From positions 93,205-157,204 of the forward strand of contig NZ_MRCE01000016.1 in NCBI RefSeq assembly GCF_001904725.1: 64,000 bases of DNA. The letters run 5' to 3'. How positions within the stretch are numbered: the stretch's first letter is position 1; each line of letters opens with the position of its first letter. The translations under genes were made by a program, and so were the position numbers. The stretch is from Phormidium ambiguum IAM M-71. Lineage in GTDB: Bacteria > Cyanobacteriota > Cyanobacteriia > Cyanobacteriales > Aerosakkonemataceae. Shown piece after piece: positions 37,689 to 46,646 of the stretch. Below the pieces are notes generated by a model. That model had not been told where the DNA came from. It saw only the letters and a program-made list of their open reading frames with translations, and searched no databases.

Positions 37689-40349
37689 CTACGCTGGTTC
37701 TAGGATTAGCTGAGTCCGGTGAGCGTGAAGTAACTGAAACTCTGTTCCTGTTACTTGTTCTAGCATATAAACGATGTGTTCGGGACGCAACAAGTTCCCA
37801 TCATTTCGGCAATTACCTAAATAACGGAGCTTTGCCTGTTGTTGATTTTCTGTTTCCGTGAAGGCAAGTTCTAATTCTAACAAGCGATCGCGCAGATTCA
37901 CCTCTACTTTTTTCCCTGACTTAGTAGTGTGTTCCAGCAAAATTCGATCGCTCTTTAATATCGCTGCTATCCATTCGCTCCACTGTGCAGGTAAAATTTC
38001 TGTAACAGTCGCTACCGTCAATAAATATTCTGCTTTTTCTAACAGTTGGGTAGCTGCTGGCGTTTTTAAATCCACCTCCTCAACGCGATAAATCGGAATA
38101 TTTTCGGGAAGTTGAGCGGCTAATTTGGTTTGGAAATCAGATATTTCCATCACCTCAGTTAACTCAAAATCTACGATTTCAGCAACGCTTGTACTGCCCA
38201 AAGATAAAGCATTAGCGATCGAAATCCTGGGACTGGGATGAAAACCACCTGTAAAAGTCACTGGAATCGCCGCCCGCCTGATTGAGCGATCGAACAACCG
38301 GGCTAAATCCAAATGGCTGACTAAAGCCATGTCGCCAAGTTTACCAAACCAAACTCGCAACCTCTGGGCTTTATGCTGGTTGGGTACGAACTCACCCACA
38401 AATTCGGGAATTGGCGGAGGTGCTACTACTATGTTATGCCCAAAATCAGTGCCACAAACACCGCAGTGAGAACAACCTTCAAAAGAGCAATCTGGAACTG
38501 TTGCGGCTTCTAAAGCCCTCGCTAAATCAGTTTTCAGCCAACTTTTATCGATTCCCGTATCAATGTGATCCCAAGGTAAAGGTTGATTTAACAGTTCTGC
38601 TGCTGTTTTCTGTAGGGGCGGGTTTTGTTCTGAAATTGTCTCTGGGTGACAAAAGTTCTCTGCTAAACCCGCCCCTACCAGATTCCATTCGCCTTGTTCT
38701 ACCAAACGGTACTTCCAGGTTAGATCGGACTGAGAAATAGCTTCACCCCAAGCATTGTATGCTTTCTCCAAGCTGTCAAACCAGGAATCCATTCCTGCAC
38801 CCAGTTCCCAAGCATGACGCAATACCGTTGACAAACGACGATCGCCTCTGCCCAAAAAGTCTTCCATTGCAGAAATTCGCACGTCCGTAAAGTTAGCTTT
38901 TACACCTTTCATCCGGCGAAATTCCGATCGCAATAATTCCTGTTTGCGTTTAAATTCCGCTGTGGAAACTGAATGCCATTGAAAAGGCGTGTGTGGCTTC
39001 GGCGTAAAGTTAGAAATCGTTAAAGTGAAATTAATTTGCTTTCTACCTTTAATCCGACATTCCTGCTGTAACCAGCGAACAGTTTCGACAATTCCTAAAA
39101 CATCTGCATCGGTTTCCCCTGGCAAACCAATCATGAAGTATAACTTTATTTTATCCCAGCCTTGTTCGTGGGCAGTTTTTACTCCGCGCAGTAGTTCTTC
39201 ATTGGTCAAACCTTTATTAATAATGTCCCGCATTCGCTGCGTACCAGCTTCCGGGGCAAAGGTTAGCCCACTTTGTCTAGTTCCGCCGATAATATTGGCG
39301 ATATTTTCATCGAAGCGATCGACCCTTTGACTAGGAAGAGAAAGAGAAATATTTTCATTTTTCAGGCGGTTTCTCACTTCCACCCCAACAGCGGGTAAAG
39401 CCAAATAATCAGAACAGGAGAGAGATAACAAAGAAAATTCATTGTAACCAGTCGCCCGCATTCCTTCGGAGATAGCTTCGATCACCTGTTCCGGTTCTAC
39501 ATCTCTAGCGGGACGGGTTAACATTCCCGGTTGACAGAAACGACATCCCCTGGTGCAACCGCGCCGAATTTCTATTGTCAAGCGATCGTGTACTGTTTCT
39601 ACAAAAGGAACTAAACCGATCGAATAAGCCGGAATCGGAGTCGCCACTCGACGTAAAATTCTTTTGGGAACATCTGGGCGATTGGGATGAACCGAGCCAT
39701 CAGCTGCCATATCATAAAACTGAGGCACGTAAACTCCCGGAACTTGGGCTAAATCTAACAATAATTCTTTCCGACTTAACCCCTGCGCCTTACCCTCTTC
39801 AATCACTAAACCAATTTCTGGTAACAGTTCTTCCCCATCACCCAAAGCAATAAAGTCCAAAAACTCAGCGTAAGGTTCCGGGTTAGAAGTGGCTGTTTGT
39901 CCGCCAGCAAAAATCAAAGGGTACTGAAAATCATCATTTTTGCTTCGTTCTAGCCAAGTGAGAGGAATTCCAGCTAAATCGAGCATTTCTAAGATATTTG
40001 TCGCCCCCAGTTCATAACTGAGGCTAAATCCCAAAATATCGAAATCTTTCACCGATTGACGTGACTCAACGGCAAATAAAGGTGTTTTTGTTGCGCGTAG
40101 TTTAGCGGTTAAGTCAGTTCCAGGTAAGTAAGCGCGATCGCATAACTGGCGAGGCTGCTGATTCAAAATGTTATACAGAATAATATGTCCTAAATTAGAC
40201 GCGCCTACCTCGTAAACTTCTGGATAAGTCAACACCCAGCGCACCTTTGCCTTCTCCCAAGGCTTATGCACTGCGCCTAACTCATTACCTAAATAACGCG
40301 CTGGCTTAAAAATTTCTGGTGTGAGTAACTTCTCTACTGCTACTGTCAC
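37689..40349 (-). CDS. B12-binding-type radical SAM protein fused to a DUF2344 domain (TIGR03960/TIGR03936 type)
   Basis: 886 residues. Residues 1-240 hold a cobalamin-binding-like domain (VYEVGASNLGHIILYNILNQ). The radical SAM domain has C265, C269, C272 (CTRGCRFC) for the 4Fe-4S cluster, then GYNEFSLLSLSCSDY and GLTFAPEAGT. A Cys-rich stretch (CSFEGCSHCGVCGTDFGHN, near 635) precedes a C-terminal DUF2344 domain (RVWFGKLGDMALVSHLDLARLFDR). The fused architecture is common in cyanobacteria; the reaction is not known, though RNA or tRNA modification is often supposed. Odd point: residues about 558-580, in the linker between the halves, are encoded by the 67-bp palindrome copy D. Confidence 0.9.
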   Translation of the reverse strand: MTVAVEKLLTPEIFKPARYLGNELGAVHKPWEKAKVRWVLTYPEVYEVGASNLGHIILYNILNQQPRQLCDRAYLPGTDLTAKLRATKTPLFAVESRQSVKDFDILGFSLSYELGATNILEMLDLAGIPLTWLERSKNDDFQYPLIFAGGQTATSNPEPYAEFLDFIALGDGEELLPEIGLVIEEGKAQGLSRKELLLDLAQVPGVYVPQFYDMAADGSVHPNRPDVPKRILRRVATPIPAYSIGLVPFVETVHDRLTIEIRRGCTRGCRFCQPGMLTRPARDVEPEQVIEAISEGMRATGYNEFSLLSLSCSDYLALPAVGVEVRNRLKNENISLSLPSQRVDRFDENIANIIGGTRQSGLTFAPEAGTQRMRDIINKGLTNEELLRGVKTAHEQGWDKIKLYFMIGLPGETDADVLGIVETVRWLQQECRIKGRKQINFTLTISNFTPKPHTPFQWHSVSTAEFKRKQELLRSEFRRMKGVKANFTDVRISAMEDFLGRGDRRLSTVLRHAWELGAGMDSWFDSLEKAYNAWGEAISQSDLTWKYRLVEQGEWNLVGAGLAENFCHPETISEQNPPLQKTAAELLNQPLPWDHIDTGIDKSWLKTDLARALEAATVPDCSFEGCSHCGVCGTDFGHNIVVAPPPIPEFVGEFVPNQHKAQRLRVWFGKLGDMALVSHLDLARLFDRSIRRAAIPVTFTGGFHPSPRISIANALSLGSTSVAEIVDFELTEVMEISDFQTKLAAQLPENIPIYRVEEVDLKTPAATQLLEKAEYLLTVATVTEILPAQWSEWIAAILKSDRILLEHTTKSGKKVEVNLRDRLLELELAFTETENQQQAKLRYLGNCRNDGNLLRPEHIVYMLEQVTGTEFQLLHAHRTQLILEPA
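38612..38678 (-). repeat. 67-bp palindromic dispersed element, copy D (inside a gene)
   Basis: Plus strand starts GTAGGGGCGGGTTTTGTTC and ends GCTAAACCCGCCCCTAC with a perfect 14-bp end pairing. It lies in frame inside the radical SAM gene and encodes QNPPLQ on its minus strand, the same peptide as copy B. Confidence 0.85.
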
Positions 40350-40750
40350 AGCATTATCCTTGTTTGAAGACGGCTCTCAGGCTCGATCGATTTTATCTGC
40401 CTGTCTTTATAATAATGCGGCAACTTCAATAAACTCACCAATATCAGGACACAGAAAACAGAATATTCTATTCCTTACATCCTGCCTTCTAACCTCACCA
40501 TAATGTCCCGATTCAAACTAAATTAATTAAAGTCATAATCATGCCAAAACTCTGCTTAATGCCTAAAAACGGCAACAAGCAGACTTTGACCAATTTTGTA
40601 AAATTCAATCAGAGCCAATTCCCAAGCTGTTTAATGATTTTGTATCATTACCCCAAAGACATATTACTGAAAATAGGTAATTTTCAGAACTGTCTTTGAG
40701 AGTGAACCCAAATAGACTAAAAACCTTAAAAAACATATTGCTCTAAGAAG
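40350..40750. other. Spacer with nothing recognised
   Basis: 400 bp between the radical SAM gene (start) and the STAS gene (end), both on the minus strand. One 60-codon plus-strand frame (40321-40503) overlaps the radical SAM start and looks spurious. It should carry the radical SAM promoter. Confidence 0.5.
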
Positions 40751-41083
40751 CTACTGTAATGTCGCTTCAAAAGCACTTCTACTTTCAAATATCTCGAATA
40801 CTCTATCTAACTGCGTCAATTCAAAGATAATCCGAATTGATGGGGAAAGGGAACAAAGGCTAAATCTTTGATTCTGACGCTGTGCCAGGTTGATAGCGGA
40901 AACCAAAGCCATCAGTCCAGCACTATCCATAGAATCGAGATTTTCCATGTCAACTAATACAGTAGAGTTAGGATTAGCATTAATTGCCGCTGTTAATTCG
41001 CTGCGAAACTCAGTTGCATTAGTAGCATTAAGATGTCCTTGAGGTTGGACAACGGTGATTGGCGAAATTACAAAAGTTTGCAT
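40751..41083 (-). CDS. STAS-domain protein, anti-sigma factor antagonist type
   Basis: 110 residues forming a single STAS domain: ITVVQPQGHLNATNATEFRSELTAAI, then STVLVDMENLDSMDSAGLMALVSAI. S54 in the DSAG motif is the residue phosphorylated in SpoIIAA-like antagonists. Such proteins work in partner-switching with a serine kinase and a PP2C phosphatase; neither partner gene is nearby, so the circuit is not defined. It is monocistronic. Confidence 0.88.
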   Translation of the reverse strand: MQTFVISPITVVQPQGHLNATNATEFRSELTAAINANPNSTVLVDMENLDSMDSAGLMALVSAINLAQRQNQRFSLCSLSPSIRIIFELTQLDRVFEIFESRSAFEATLQ

Positions 41084-41799
41084 GATTCAGTCCTGTTTAT
41101 CACAAAAATTTTACGATGCCATCCAATTTATTCGAGGTTATAGCCTTGGGAAGGGTATTTGCCACCAAAGATCCGTATTTTCACAGAAACTTTATCTAAG
41201 TTACAACTTTTTTAAAGATTTTACTAAGTTCAATTGGTGATAAAGTATGTAAAGATACGGAAAAGCCCAAGTTTTTTTCCGGTTGATACAAGTTATTGGT
41301 GAATAGGAGATCTGTTTTATTACTGAAAATTTGAGCTTAGTAAAGCAAAACGACAGACAAGCCCTATTCTTGTCCGAACCAATACTAAGCCTTATTCTGA
41401 ATACATCTGTCAAAAGATAGATTCCGGTAGATGCAGAGAAATTAATAGAAGGTCTAAAGTTAATTGAGGATCTCTGTTAGCTTGATTAAGCTTATTGAGA
41501 CAAACCCTAAAGTAAGTGAAGGCTTGCAATTGAGGGTTTGTTAAGGAAAGATTTAACTTTAGGCGCTCCAAGAAATTTTCCCAATGACTTTCTCAAGTGA
41601 GAAAGTATTGAAAATTTGACTCGAAATATTTAACCTGTTATTAATAGGGTTAAATATTTTGATTTCTTATTTCGAGTCAAACACAGCTTTTCTGCATACG
41701 CCTGTGAGTCAGATCACTAAAAGTAACAGGTTTCGATCACTCACAATGACGGTTCTCCATTAGAGAATTTTTTTATATAAGGAGTTCTGGTCAGTAACC
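41084..41799. other. 716-bp spacer with a long two-part hairpin
   Basis: Two short frames (41055-41240 plus and 41201-41413 minus) have no protein-like features. The notable item is the inverted repeat at 41615-41681, listed separately. The promoter and leader of the small gene at 41800 lie at the right end. Confidence 0.5.
41615..41681. repeat. Long two-part inverted repeat
   Basis: TTTGACTCGAAAT (41615-41627) pairs perfectly with ATTTCGAGTCAAA (41669-41681); inside it ATTTAACC (41628-41635) pairs with GGTTAAAT (41648-41655), leaving a one-sided bulge. It lies about 120 bp upstream of the small gene at 41800 and could be a terminator, a leader structure or a small RNA. Confidence 0.7.
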
Positions 41800-41994
41800 G
41801 TGGAAGCTAAAAATGCGATTCGTGGACTTGTAGAAAAAGCGATTTCTATTCGTCGTCTGACTCCAGATATCGAAAATGAAATTAATTATGAATTAACCAG
41901 GTTAGGATACATCTCAGATGTAGATTATGAAGCCTTGGAATTATTGATGGATGAAATGGATGCGGGTCGAATTCAGCTAGTTCCTAACTGCTAG
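41800..41994 (+). CDS. Small conserved-type cyanobacterial protein, function unknown
   Basis: 64 residues: an acidic, mostly helical protein (IENEINYELTRLGYISDVDYEALELLMDEMDAGRIQLVP). The balanced sequence and the absence of repeats make it look real, and I believe similar small hypothetical proteins occur in many cyanobacteria. GTG 41800 is the only upstream start; AAGGAG lies 15 bp before it, an unusually long spacing. No neighbour suggests a role. Confidence 0.7.
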   Translation: MEAKNAIRGLVEKAISIRRLTPDIENEINYELTRLGYISDVDYEALELLMDEMDAGRIQLVPNC

Positions 41995-42137
41995 TCTCGA
42001 TCGAGAAAAGAAAAGTTCTCTGCATTGAAGAAATTAAGGCTCTGAGAGTTTAATTGTTGAGCTAGGCGTGCATTACCAGAGTTAACTAAGCGGTAAACTG
42101 TCAAATGGCTTTCCTACATCACAATCATTAAGTCGCC

Positions 42138-43313
42138 ATGCAGTTTGCTCAACGTTTAGAAAAAATTCCTCCCTACCTGTTTGCAGAACTCGATCGCAAA
42201 CGGAATGAATTAATTAGCCAGGGAGTGGACATTATCAATATGGCGATCGGCGATCCTGATAAACCGACACCAGTTCATATTGTAAACGCAATGCACGAGG
42301 CGATCGACGATCCTGCAACTCATAATTATCCTCCTTACCGAGGAACCAAAGAATACCGTCAAGCAGTAGTAGATTGGATGCAGCGAAGGTTTGGAGTTAG
42401 TGGATTAAATCCAGAAACCGAAGTAATTCCTTCTATTGGCTCAAAAGAAGCAATTCACAATACTTTTCTGGCTTTTGCAGAATCAGGGGATTATACGCTG
42501 ATTCCTAACCCCGGCTATCCAGTGTATCGAACTTCAACATTGTTTGCTGGCGCTGAACCTTACTATATGCCATTGTTGCCAGAACGGGGTTTTTTACCAG
42601 ATTTACAAGCAATTCCTGAAGCAGTGGCTAGTAAGGCTAAATTATTGTGGGTAAATTACCCGAATAATCCAACTGGTGCGACTGCCAGTTTAGAATTTTT
42701 TGCTGAATTAGTAGAATTTTGTCAAAAATATGACATTTTGCTGTGTCACGATCATGCTTACTCGGAAATAGCTTATGAAGGTTATCAACCGCCTAGCGTC
42801 CTGCAAATTCCGGGTGCAAAAGAAATAGCGATCGAATTTCACAGTTTATCTAAAACTTATAATATGGCTGGCTGGCGGATTGGTTTTGTCGTGGGAAATG
42901 CCTTGGGAATTAAAGGACTCAGCCAAGTCAAGACTAATATAGATTCTGGTATTTTTAAGGCAATTCAACGAGCAGCGATCGCAGCTTATTCCACTGACCC
43001 AAAAGAACTGGAGCAATTGATTTCAGTTTACCAAAAACGCCGAGATATAGTTATTGAAGGTTTAAAGTCTTTGGGATGGAAAATTTCTGCACCCAAAGCT
43101 ACCCTATATGTGTGGGTTCCCGTACCTCCGGGTTATACCTCCGCTGAATTCGTCACTTTACTCTTAGAAAGATGTGCGATCGTTGTTCCCCCAGGAAACG
43201 GTTATGGAGACGCAGGTGAAGGCTTTTTCCGTATCGCTTTAACAGTCTCCGAGGAAAGACTCTCCGAAGCAATGCAGCGCATGAAACAAGCAGGAATTTG
43301 TTACCAAGCTTGA
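42138..43313 (+). CDS. dapL: LL-diaminopimelate aminotransferase-type class I aminotransferase
   Basis: 391 residues, fold type I PLP enzyme. It begins AQRLEKIPPYLFAELDRKRNELISQGVDIINMAIGDPDKPTP, has NYPPYRGTKEYRQAV, the substrate/PLP region NPGYPVY, WVNYPNNPTGA, and the PLP lysine in SLSKTYNMAGWRIGF (near residue 238). It resembles the second type of DapL, which turns tetrahydrodipicolinate straight into LL-diaminopimelate for lysine and peptidoglycan. Other aminotransferases of the aspartate family share these motifs, so the exact substrate is likely but not certain. Confidence 0.8.
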   Translation: MQFAQRLEKIPPYLFAELDRKRNELISQGVDIINMAIGDPDKPTPVHIVNAMHEAIDDPATHNYPPYRGTKEYRQAVVDWMQRRFGVSGLNPETEVIPSIGSKEAIHNTFLAFAESGDYTLIPNPGYPVYRTSTLFAGAEPYYMPLLPERGFLPDLQAIPEAVASKAKLLWVNYPNNPTGATASLEFFAELVEFCQKYDILLCHDHAYSEIAYEGYQPPSVLQIPGAKEIAIEFHSLSKTYNMAGWRIGFVVGNALGIKGLSQVKTNIDSGIFKAIQRAAIAAYSTDPKELEQLISVYQKRRDIVIEGLKSLGWKISAPKATLYVWVPVPPGYTSAEFVTLLLERCAIVVPPGNGYGDAGEGFFRIALTVSEERLSEAMQRMKQAGICYQA

Positions 43314-43323
43314 AATTTTAAGA

Positions 43324-43361
43324 ACCGGGAACAAAAATTTTTCTTAATCTTTGTTTCCGGT
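43324..43361. terminator. Hairpin between convergent genes
   Basis: ACCGGGAACAAA (43324-43335) pairs with TTTGTTTCCGGT (43350-43361) with one G-T pair. There is no clear T run. It lies 10 bp after the aminotransferase stop. Confidence 0.55.
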
Positions 43362-43401
43362 AGGTTAATCACTACTTTTCTTCAAATTATAGAAAAAGCA
43401 T

Positions 43402-43767
43402 TCATAACTTGCCTTCGCAATCTTGCCAAACTTGGTAAATAAAATGCTGTAACTGTTGATGTGCTAGCTGCTGATTTTCACCTTGAATTTTAGAAATTTG
43501 GAGGTGAGTAAACAGCGGTAATACTTCTGTATCCAACGCTGGACGAAACAAATTGCTAGGCCAGAGTAAATCTGCCCCTTGACGTAAATCATACAAAGTA
43601 AAGGATTCAGAATCTAGCCGATCGGATAGAGATACCACTAACATCAAAGGACGTACCCAAGCCACTTGTCGTGATTCCACAACCTGAATCACTTCAGCAT
43701 ACAAACACTTCTCCTGATGTTCTAAACAGACTATTTGGCTCGGTTGAAAGTCTACAACAGAACTCAT
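43402..43767 (-). CDS. Hypothetical protein of cyanobacterial type
   Basis: 121 residues from ATG 43767, preferred because GGTGGAG lies nine bases before it; a GTG at 43782 would add five residues. Sequence: SSVVDFQPSQIVCLEHQEKCLYAEVIQVVESRQVAWVRPLMLVVS, then a Leu-rich acidic second half ending HQQLQHFIYQVWQDCEGKL. It looks like a small soluble beta-rich domain plus a helix. I do not recognise a function. A second frame upstream (43694-43879) overlaps its start; see findings. Confidence 0.65.
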   Translation of the reverse strand: MSSVVDFQPSQIVCLEHQEKCLYAEVIQVVESRQVAWVRPLMLVVSLSDRLDSESFTLYDLRQGADLLWPSNLFRPALDTEVLPLFTHLQISKIQGENQQLAHQQLQHFIYQVWQDCEGKL

Positions 43768-44081
43768 TATGGCTTGCTCCACCAGTAACCTGATGTATAT
43801 TTTGCTGCCAATTATTGTAATAACAATACTGCCAGACCTGCATGGAAATATTCTCTAACAAATCACTAGATTCGCGCATAAAATGTTATAAATAAAAGTC
43901 CCGCAAAATAAACTAAGCAAAACTCATAACAACGAATTTGCCTTGAATTTAGGGATTTAGTAGCCAAAACCGACTCGATCAATGGTGGAAACCCACACCT
44001 GAAACCTTGCTAACTCATGTTTAGAGTTGGTAAAACTTGATTAACTAGAAAAATTTTTGAAATGAGGGAGAAAAAACAGCT
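43768..44081. other. Spacer between a hypothetical gene and clpS
   Basis: Divergent promoter region. It includes the possible minus-strand coding segment at 43694-43879 and a GAGGGAG before the clpS GTG. No RNA gene or terminator seen. Confidence 0.45.
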
Positions 44082-44363
44082 GTGTCTGTCGAAACCGTAG
44101 AAAAGCGGTCAACTTCTCGCAAACTCGCGCCTCGATATCGGGTGCTACTACATAATGACGATTTCAACTCAATGGAGTATGTAGTACAAGTCCTGATGAA
44201 GACTGTACCTTCTCTGACTCAACCACAAGCTGTCAATATCATGATGGAAGCTCATGCGACAGGAATTGCCTTAGTAATTACTTGCGCCCAAGAACACGCA
44301 GAATTTTATTCGGAAACTTTGAAAAATCATGGGTTAACTAGCACAATTGAACCTGACGAGTAA
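44082..44363 (+). CDS. clpS: ATP-dependent Clp protease adaptor ClpS
   Basis: 93 residues. The ClpS core is RYRVLLHNDDFNSMEYVVQVLMKTVPSLTQPQAVNIMMEAHATGIALVITCAQEHAEFYSETLKNHGL. The HNDD start of the N-degron pocket and the His of MEAH are present. It delivers N-end-rule substrates to ClpC/ClpA unfoldases. Start GTG 44082 follows GAGGGAG by about 12 bases. The CPBP protease gene overlaps or directly follows, suggesting joint expression. Confidence 0.93.
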   Translation: MSVETVEKRSTSRKLAPRYRVLLHNDDFNSMEYVVQVLMKTVPSLTQPQAVNIMMEAHATGIALVITCAQEHAEFYSETLKNHGLTSTIEPDE

Positions 44364-45210
44364 AGAAATAGGTTCTTTGAAGATAAATTTTTCTGTTATA
44401 GCCAAATATCCAACCCTAATTCGAGTAGGGTTATTTTTGTTGACTTTGCTTCTGTTGTGGCTTCCCCTAGCCGCACCGATATATTTTTGGGGTAGTGATG
44501 CTAATTTGGTAACTATCCTGACAATGGGATGGTTGTTTGCCGCCTTTTTGGTGTTAGTGCGTTTTTGGGGCAAGTTAGTTTATCAACAAACTAATCTGCT
44601 GAAAAGCTATGGGTTGTCAGCTAGTCGCAAAAATGCTCTAGAACTGTTAAAGGGTTTGGATATTGGCTTGTTGCTGGCTTTGACGCTGTTTTTCGTTGCG
44701 GGAAAACTGGGTTGGTTAGTTTGGCAGAGTTCCGATCGATTACCCATAGTGATTTTGGAAGGGTTAATCAGTGCCTTAGGGGTTGGTTTTGCCGAAGAAC
44801 TGGTGTTTCGCGGCTGGTTGTTGGATGAATTAGAACGGGATTATTCTCTGAAAATAAGCCTCTGGGTTAGCAGCTTGGTTTTCGCTTTGCTACATTTTAT
44901 TAAGCCTTTATCAGAAATCATCCGCACTTTTCCCCAATTCCCGGCATTGCTGCTGTTAGGGTTAACTTTTGTTTGGGCAAAACGAGGTAGCAGAGGACGT
45001 TTGGGTTTACCAATTGGGTTACACGCAGGGTTGGTTTGGGGTTATTACATAATTAATGTGGGTCAGTTAGTGCGGTATTCCGATCGCGTTCCCCCTTGGA
45101 TTACAGGAATAGATGGCAACCCGTTAGCAGGTTTGATGGGGTTTATTTTTCTTGGGGCGATCGCTTCTGCCTTTTGGCTAAGGCAGAAGGCAGGGGAACA
45201 GCGGAGATGA
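44347..45210 (+). CDS. CPBP-family intramembrane metal-dependent/glutamic protease
   Basis: Up to 287 residues with about seven hydrophobic segments. The CPBP (Abi/CAAX) motif EELVFRGW (EExxxR) lies near 148-155, FALLHF provides the second His motif, and a third segment (GLPIGLHAGLVWGYY) has the last His. Members cleave or process membrane proteins; cyanobacterial ones have no fixed role. Start is doubtful: TTG 44347 overlaps clpS by 17 bp; TTG 44377, 13 bp past the clpS stop, is equally possible. Either arrangement indicates co-transcription with clpS. Confidence 0.85.
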   Translation: MNLTSKEIGSLKINFSVIAKYPTLIRVGLFLLTLLLLWLPLAAPIYFWGSDANLVTILTMGWLFAAFLVLVRFWGKLVYQQTNLLKSYGLSASRKNALELLKGLDIGLLLALTLFFVAGKLGWLVWQSSDRLPIVILEGLISALGVGFAEELVFRGWLLDELERDYSLKISLWVSSLVFALLHFIKPLSEIIRTFPQFPALLLLGLTFVWAKRGSRGRLGLPIGLHAGLVWGYYIINVGQLVRYSDRVPPWITGIDGNPLAGLMGFIFLGAIASAFWLRQKAGEQRR

Positions 45211-45256
45211 TTTAAAACTCAGAACTTACTCCCTAACTCAAAACGCATAACTACCT

Positions 45257-46399
45257 TCAAAGACTGCACCATTGCAAAACTCGATTCCACGCCCACCAGG
45301 GGTCGGGGTCGTTAGCTTTTTGTTGGCAGGATTTGCTACTGAGGTAGCCGACGTGACCACCGTAACGAGTGAGTATCAAGTCTATGTAAGGGTTGTTAGC
45401 GCAGGCGTTTTGCAGGTCGAGGATCACTGTGGGATCGAATAAGGGATCGTCGGCTGCATACAAAATCAATGTGGGTTTTTTCAGTTGGGGTAGTAGGGGT
45501 AGGGGGCTACTAGCTTGGTAGTAGGCTTCTACGGTGGGGAAGCCTAAGCGGGGGATGACTAGTTCCCGATCGAAATTCCAGATACTATTTGCCCGTTCGA
45601 TCGCAGCTAAATCTATTGACTCTGGGTGCAAATTGTGTAGTTGAAGAGCGAATTTTTTGAGTTCTTTGGCGATCGCTTTTTCTAAGTATTTGCCTAAAGG
45701 ATGTTTTACCAAATACGAAAGAGAACGCACCGAATCAAGATTAGGACAAATTACCGCCGCCCCAGCAATTTCTGCTTCCTCCAACCCTCGCACCTGTTGG
45801 CTAGGAATTAAGTCTTGCGCGGCTTTAACACCCCACAAAGCTAACTGTCCGCTCAGAGAATAACCTGTAAACCAAAAAGGCGCAGGGCAACCCATTGCCT
45901 TGGCTTGGGAAGCAATGCGAACAAAATCTTCCCCTTCATACAAACCGTCCGAAGTTAAGGTAGGAGACAAGGCAGCTGTTTTACCGTGAGCCCGCCAGTC
46001 AAATAAAACTACAGCATAACCACTGGCAAATGCCTTACGCCCCAAAATTTGCAGAAACCACTGATTATCTAAAGAGCCTGTAATCCCATAAGTTCCGATA
46101 ATTGTGCCACGAGGATTTTTAGGCATAGCAATTCTGCCGTAGATGGGTACATCTTGAGCACCAGTAAAGATTTTTTCTTGGTAATCTGGCTCTGCGTAAT
46201 TAATAGTACTTTTCCACTGGCGGGAAGCTCGCAATGCAGTGTAAAGAGTCATAGCAAAGCCATTTTTTAACCAGTTAGGCGGAGAGTAACTTGGAGGTGA
46301 AAAATTTCTGACCCCTGGAGAAGAGAAAGCTAAATTAGGAGAATTACTGCGGAAATTTGTTACTAAATTCTGCCAACCCTTTACGTACATCAAGTTCAC
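45257..46399 (-). CDS. Alpha/beta hydrolase, YheT/EMB8-like
   Basis: 380 residues. After a variable N-terminus (about 1-90) comes RGTIIGTYGITGSLDNQWF, with the nucleophile in GYSLSGQ (Ser), the acid in LYAADDPLFDP (Asp) and the His in RYGGHVGYLS: a complete catalytic triad in the right order. It belongs to the large alpha/beta hydrolases of the EMB8/YheT group, probably an esterase or lipase; substrate unknown. It converges with the CPBP gene (46 bp between stops). Confidence 0.8.
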   Translation of the reverse strand: MNLMYVKGWQNLVTNFRSNSPNLAFSSPGVRNFSPPSYSPPNWLKNGFAMTLYTALRASRQWKSTINYAEPDYQEKIFTGAQDVPIYGRIAMPKNPRGTIIGTYGITGSLDNQWFLQILGRKAFASGYAVVLFDWRAHGKTAALSPTLTSDGLYEGEDFVRIASQAKAMGCPAPFWFTGYSLSGQLALWGVKAAQDLIPSQQVRGLEEAEIAGAAVICPNLDSVRSLSYLVKHPLGKYLEKAIAKELKKFALQLHNLHPESIDLAAIERANSIWNFDRELVIPRLGFPTVEAYYQASSPLPLLPQLKKPTLILYAADDPLFDPTVILDLQNACANNPYIDLILTRYGGHVGYLSSKSCQQKANDPDPWWAWNRVLQWCSL

Positions 46400-46646
46400 C
46401 TGACATTTGAGATAGTGCTGAAATACTCAAAATTTCCTTAGCACTGTGATACTTAACCATTGTAAGCAAAGGCTTTCAGCTATTTCAGGCTGGGTAAGTA
46501 CCCAGAAATATTAGTGAATTGTAAATTTTTGGTTGCTTTAGAAAGAATTTAGAATCCTTGCTTATAATTTGTACAGGAATCTTTGGATGCCGCAACAGGT
46601 TCTTCAAAAACCTTAACGAGCCCTTTAGCCAAAGTTATATTTTTTA

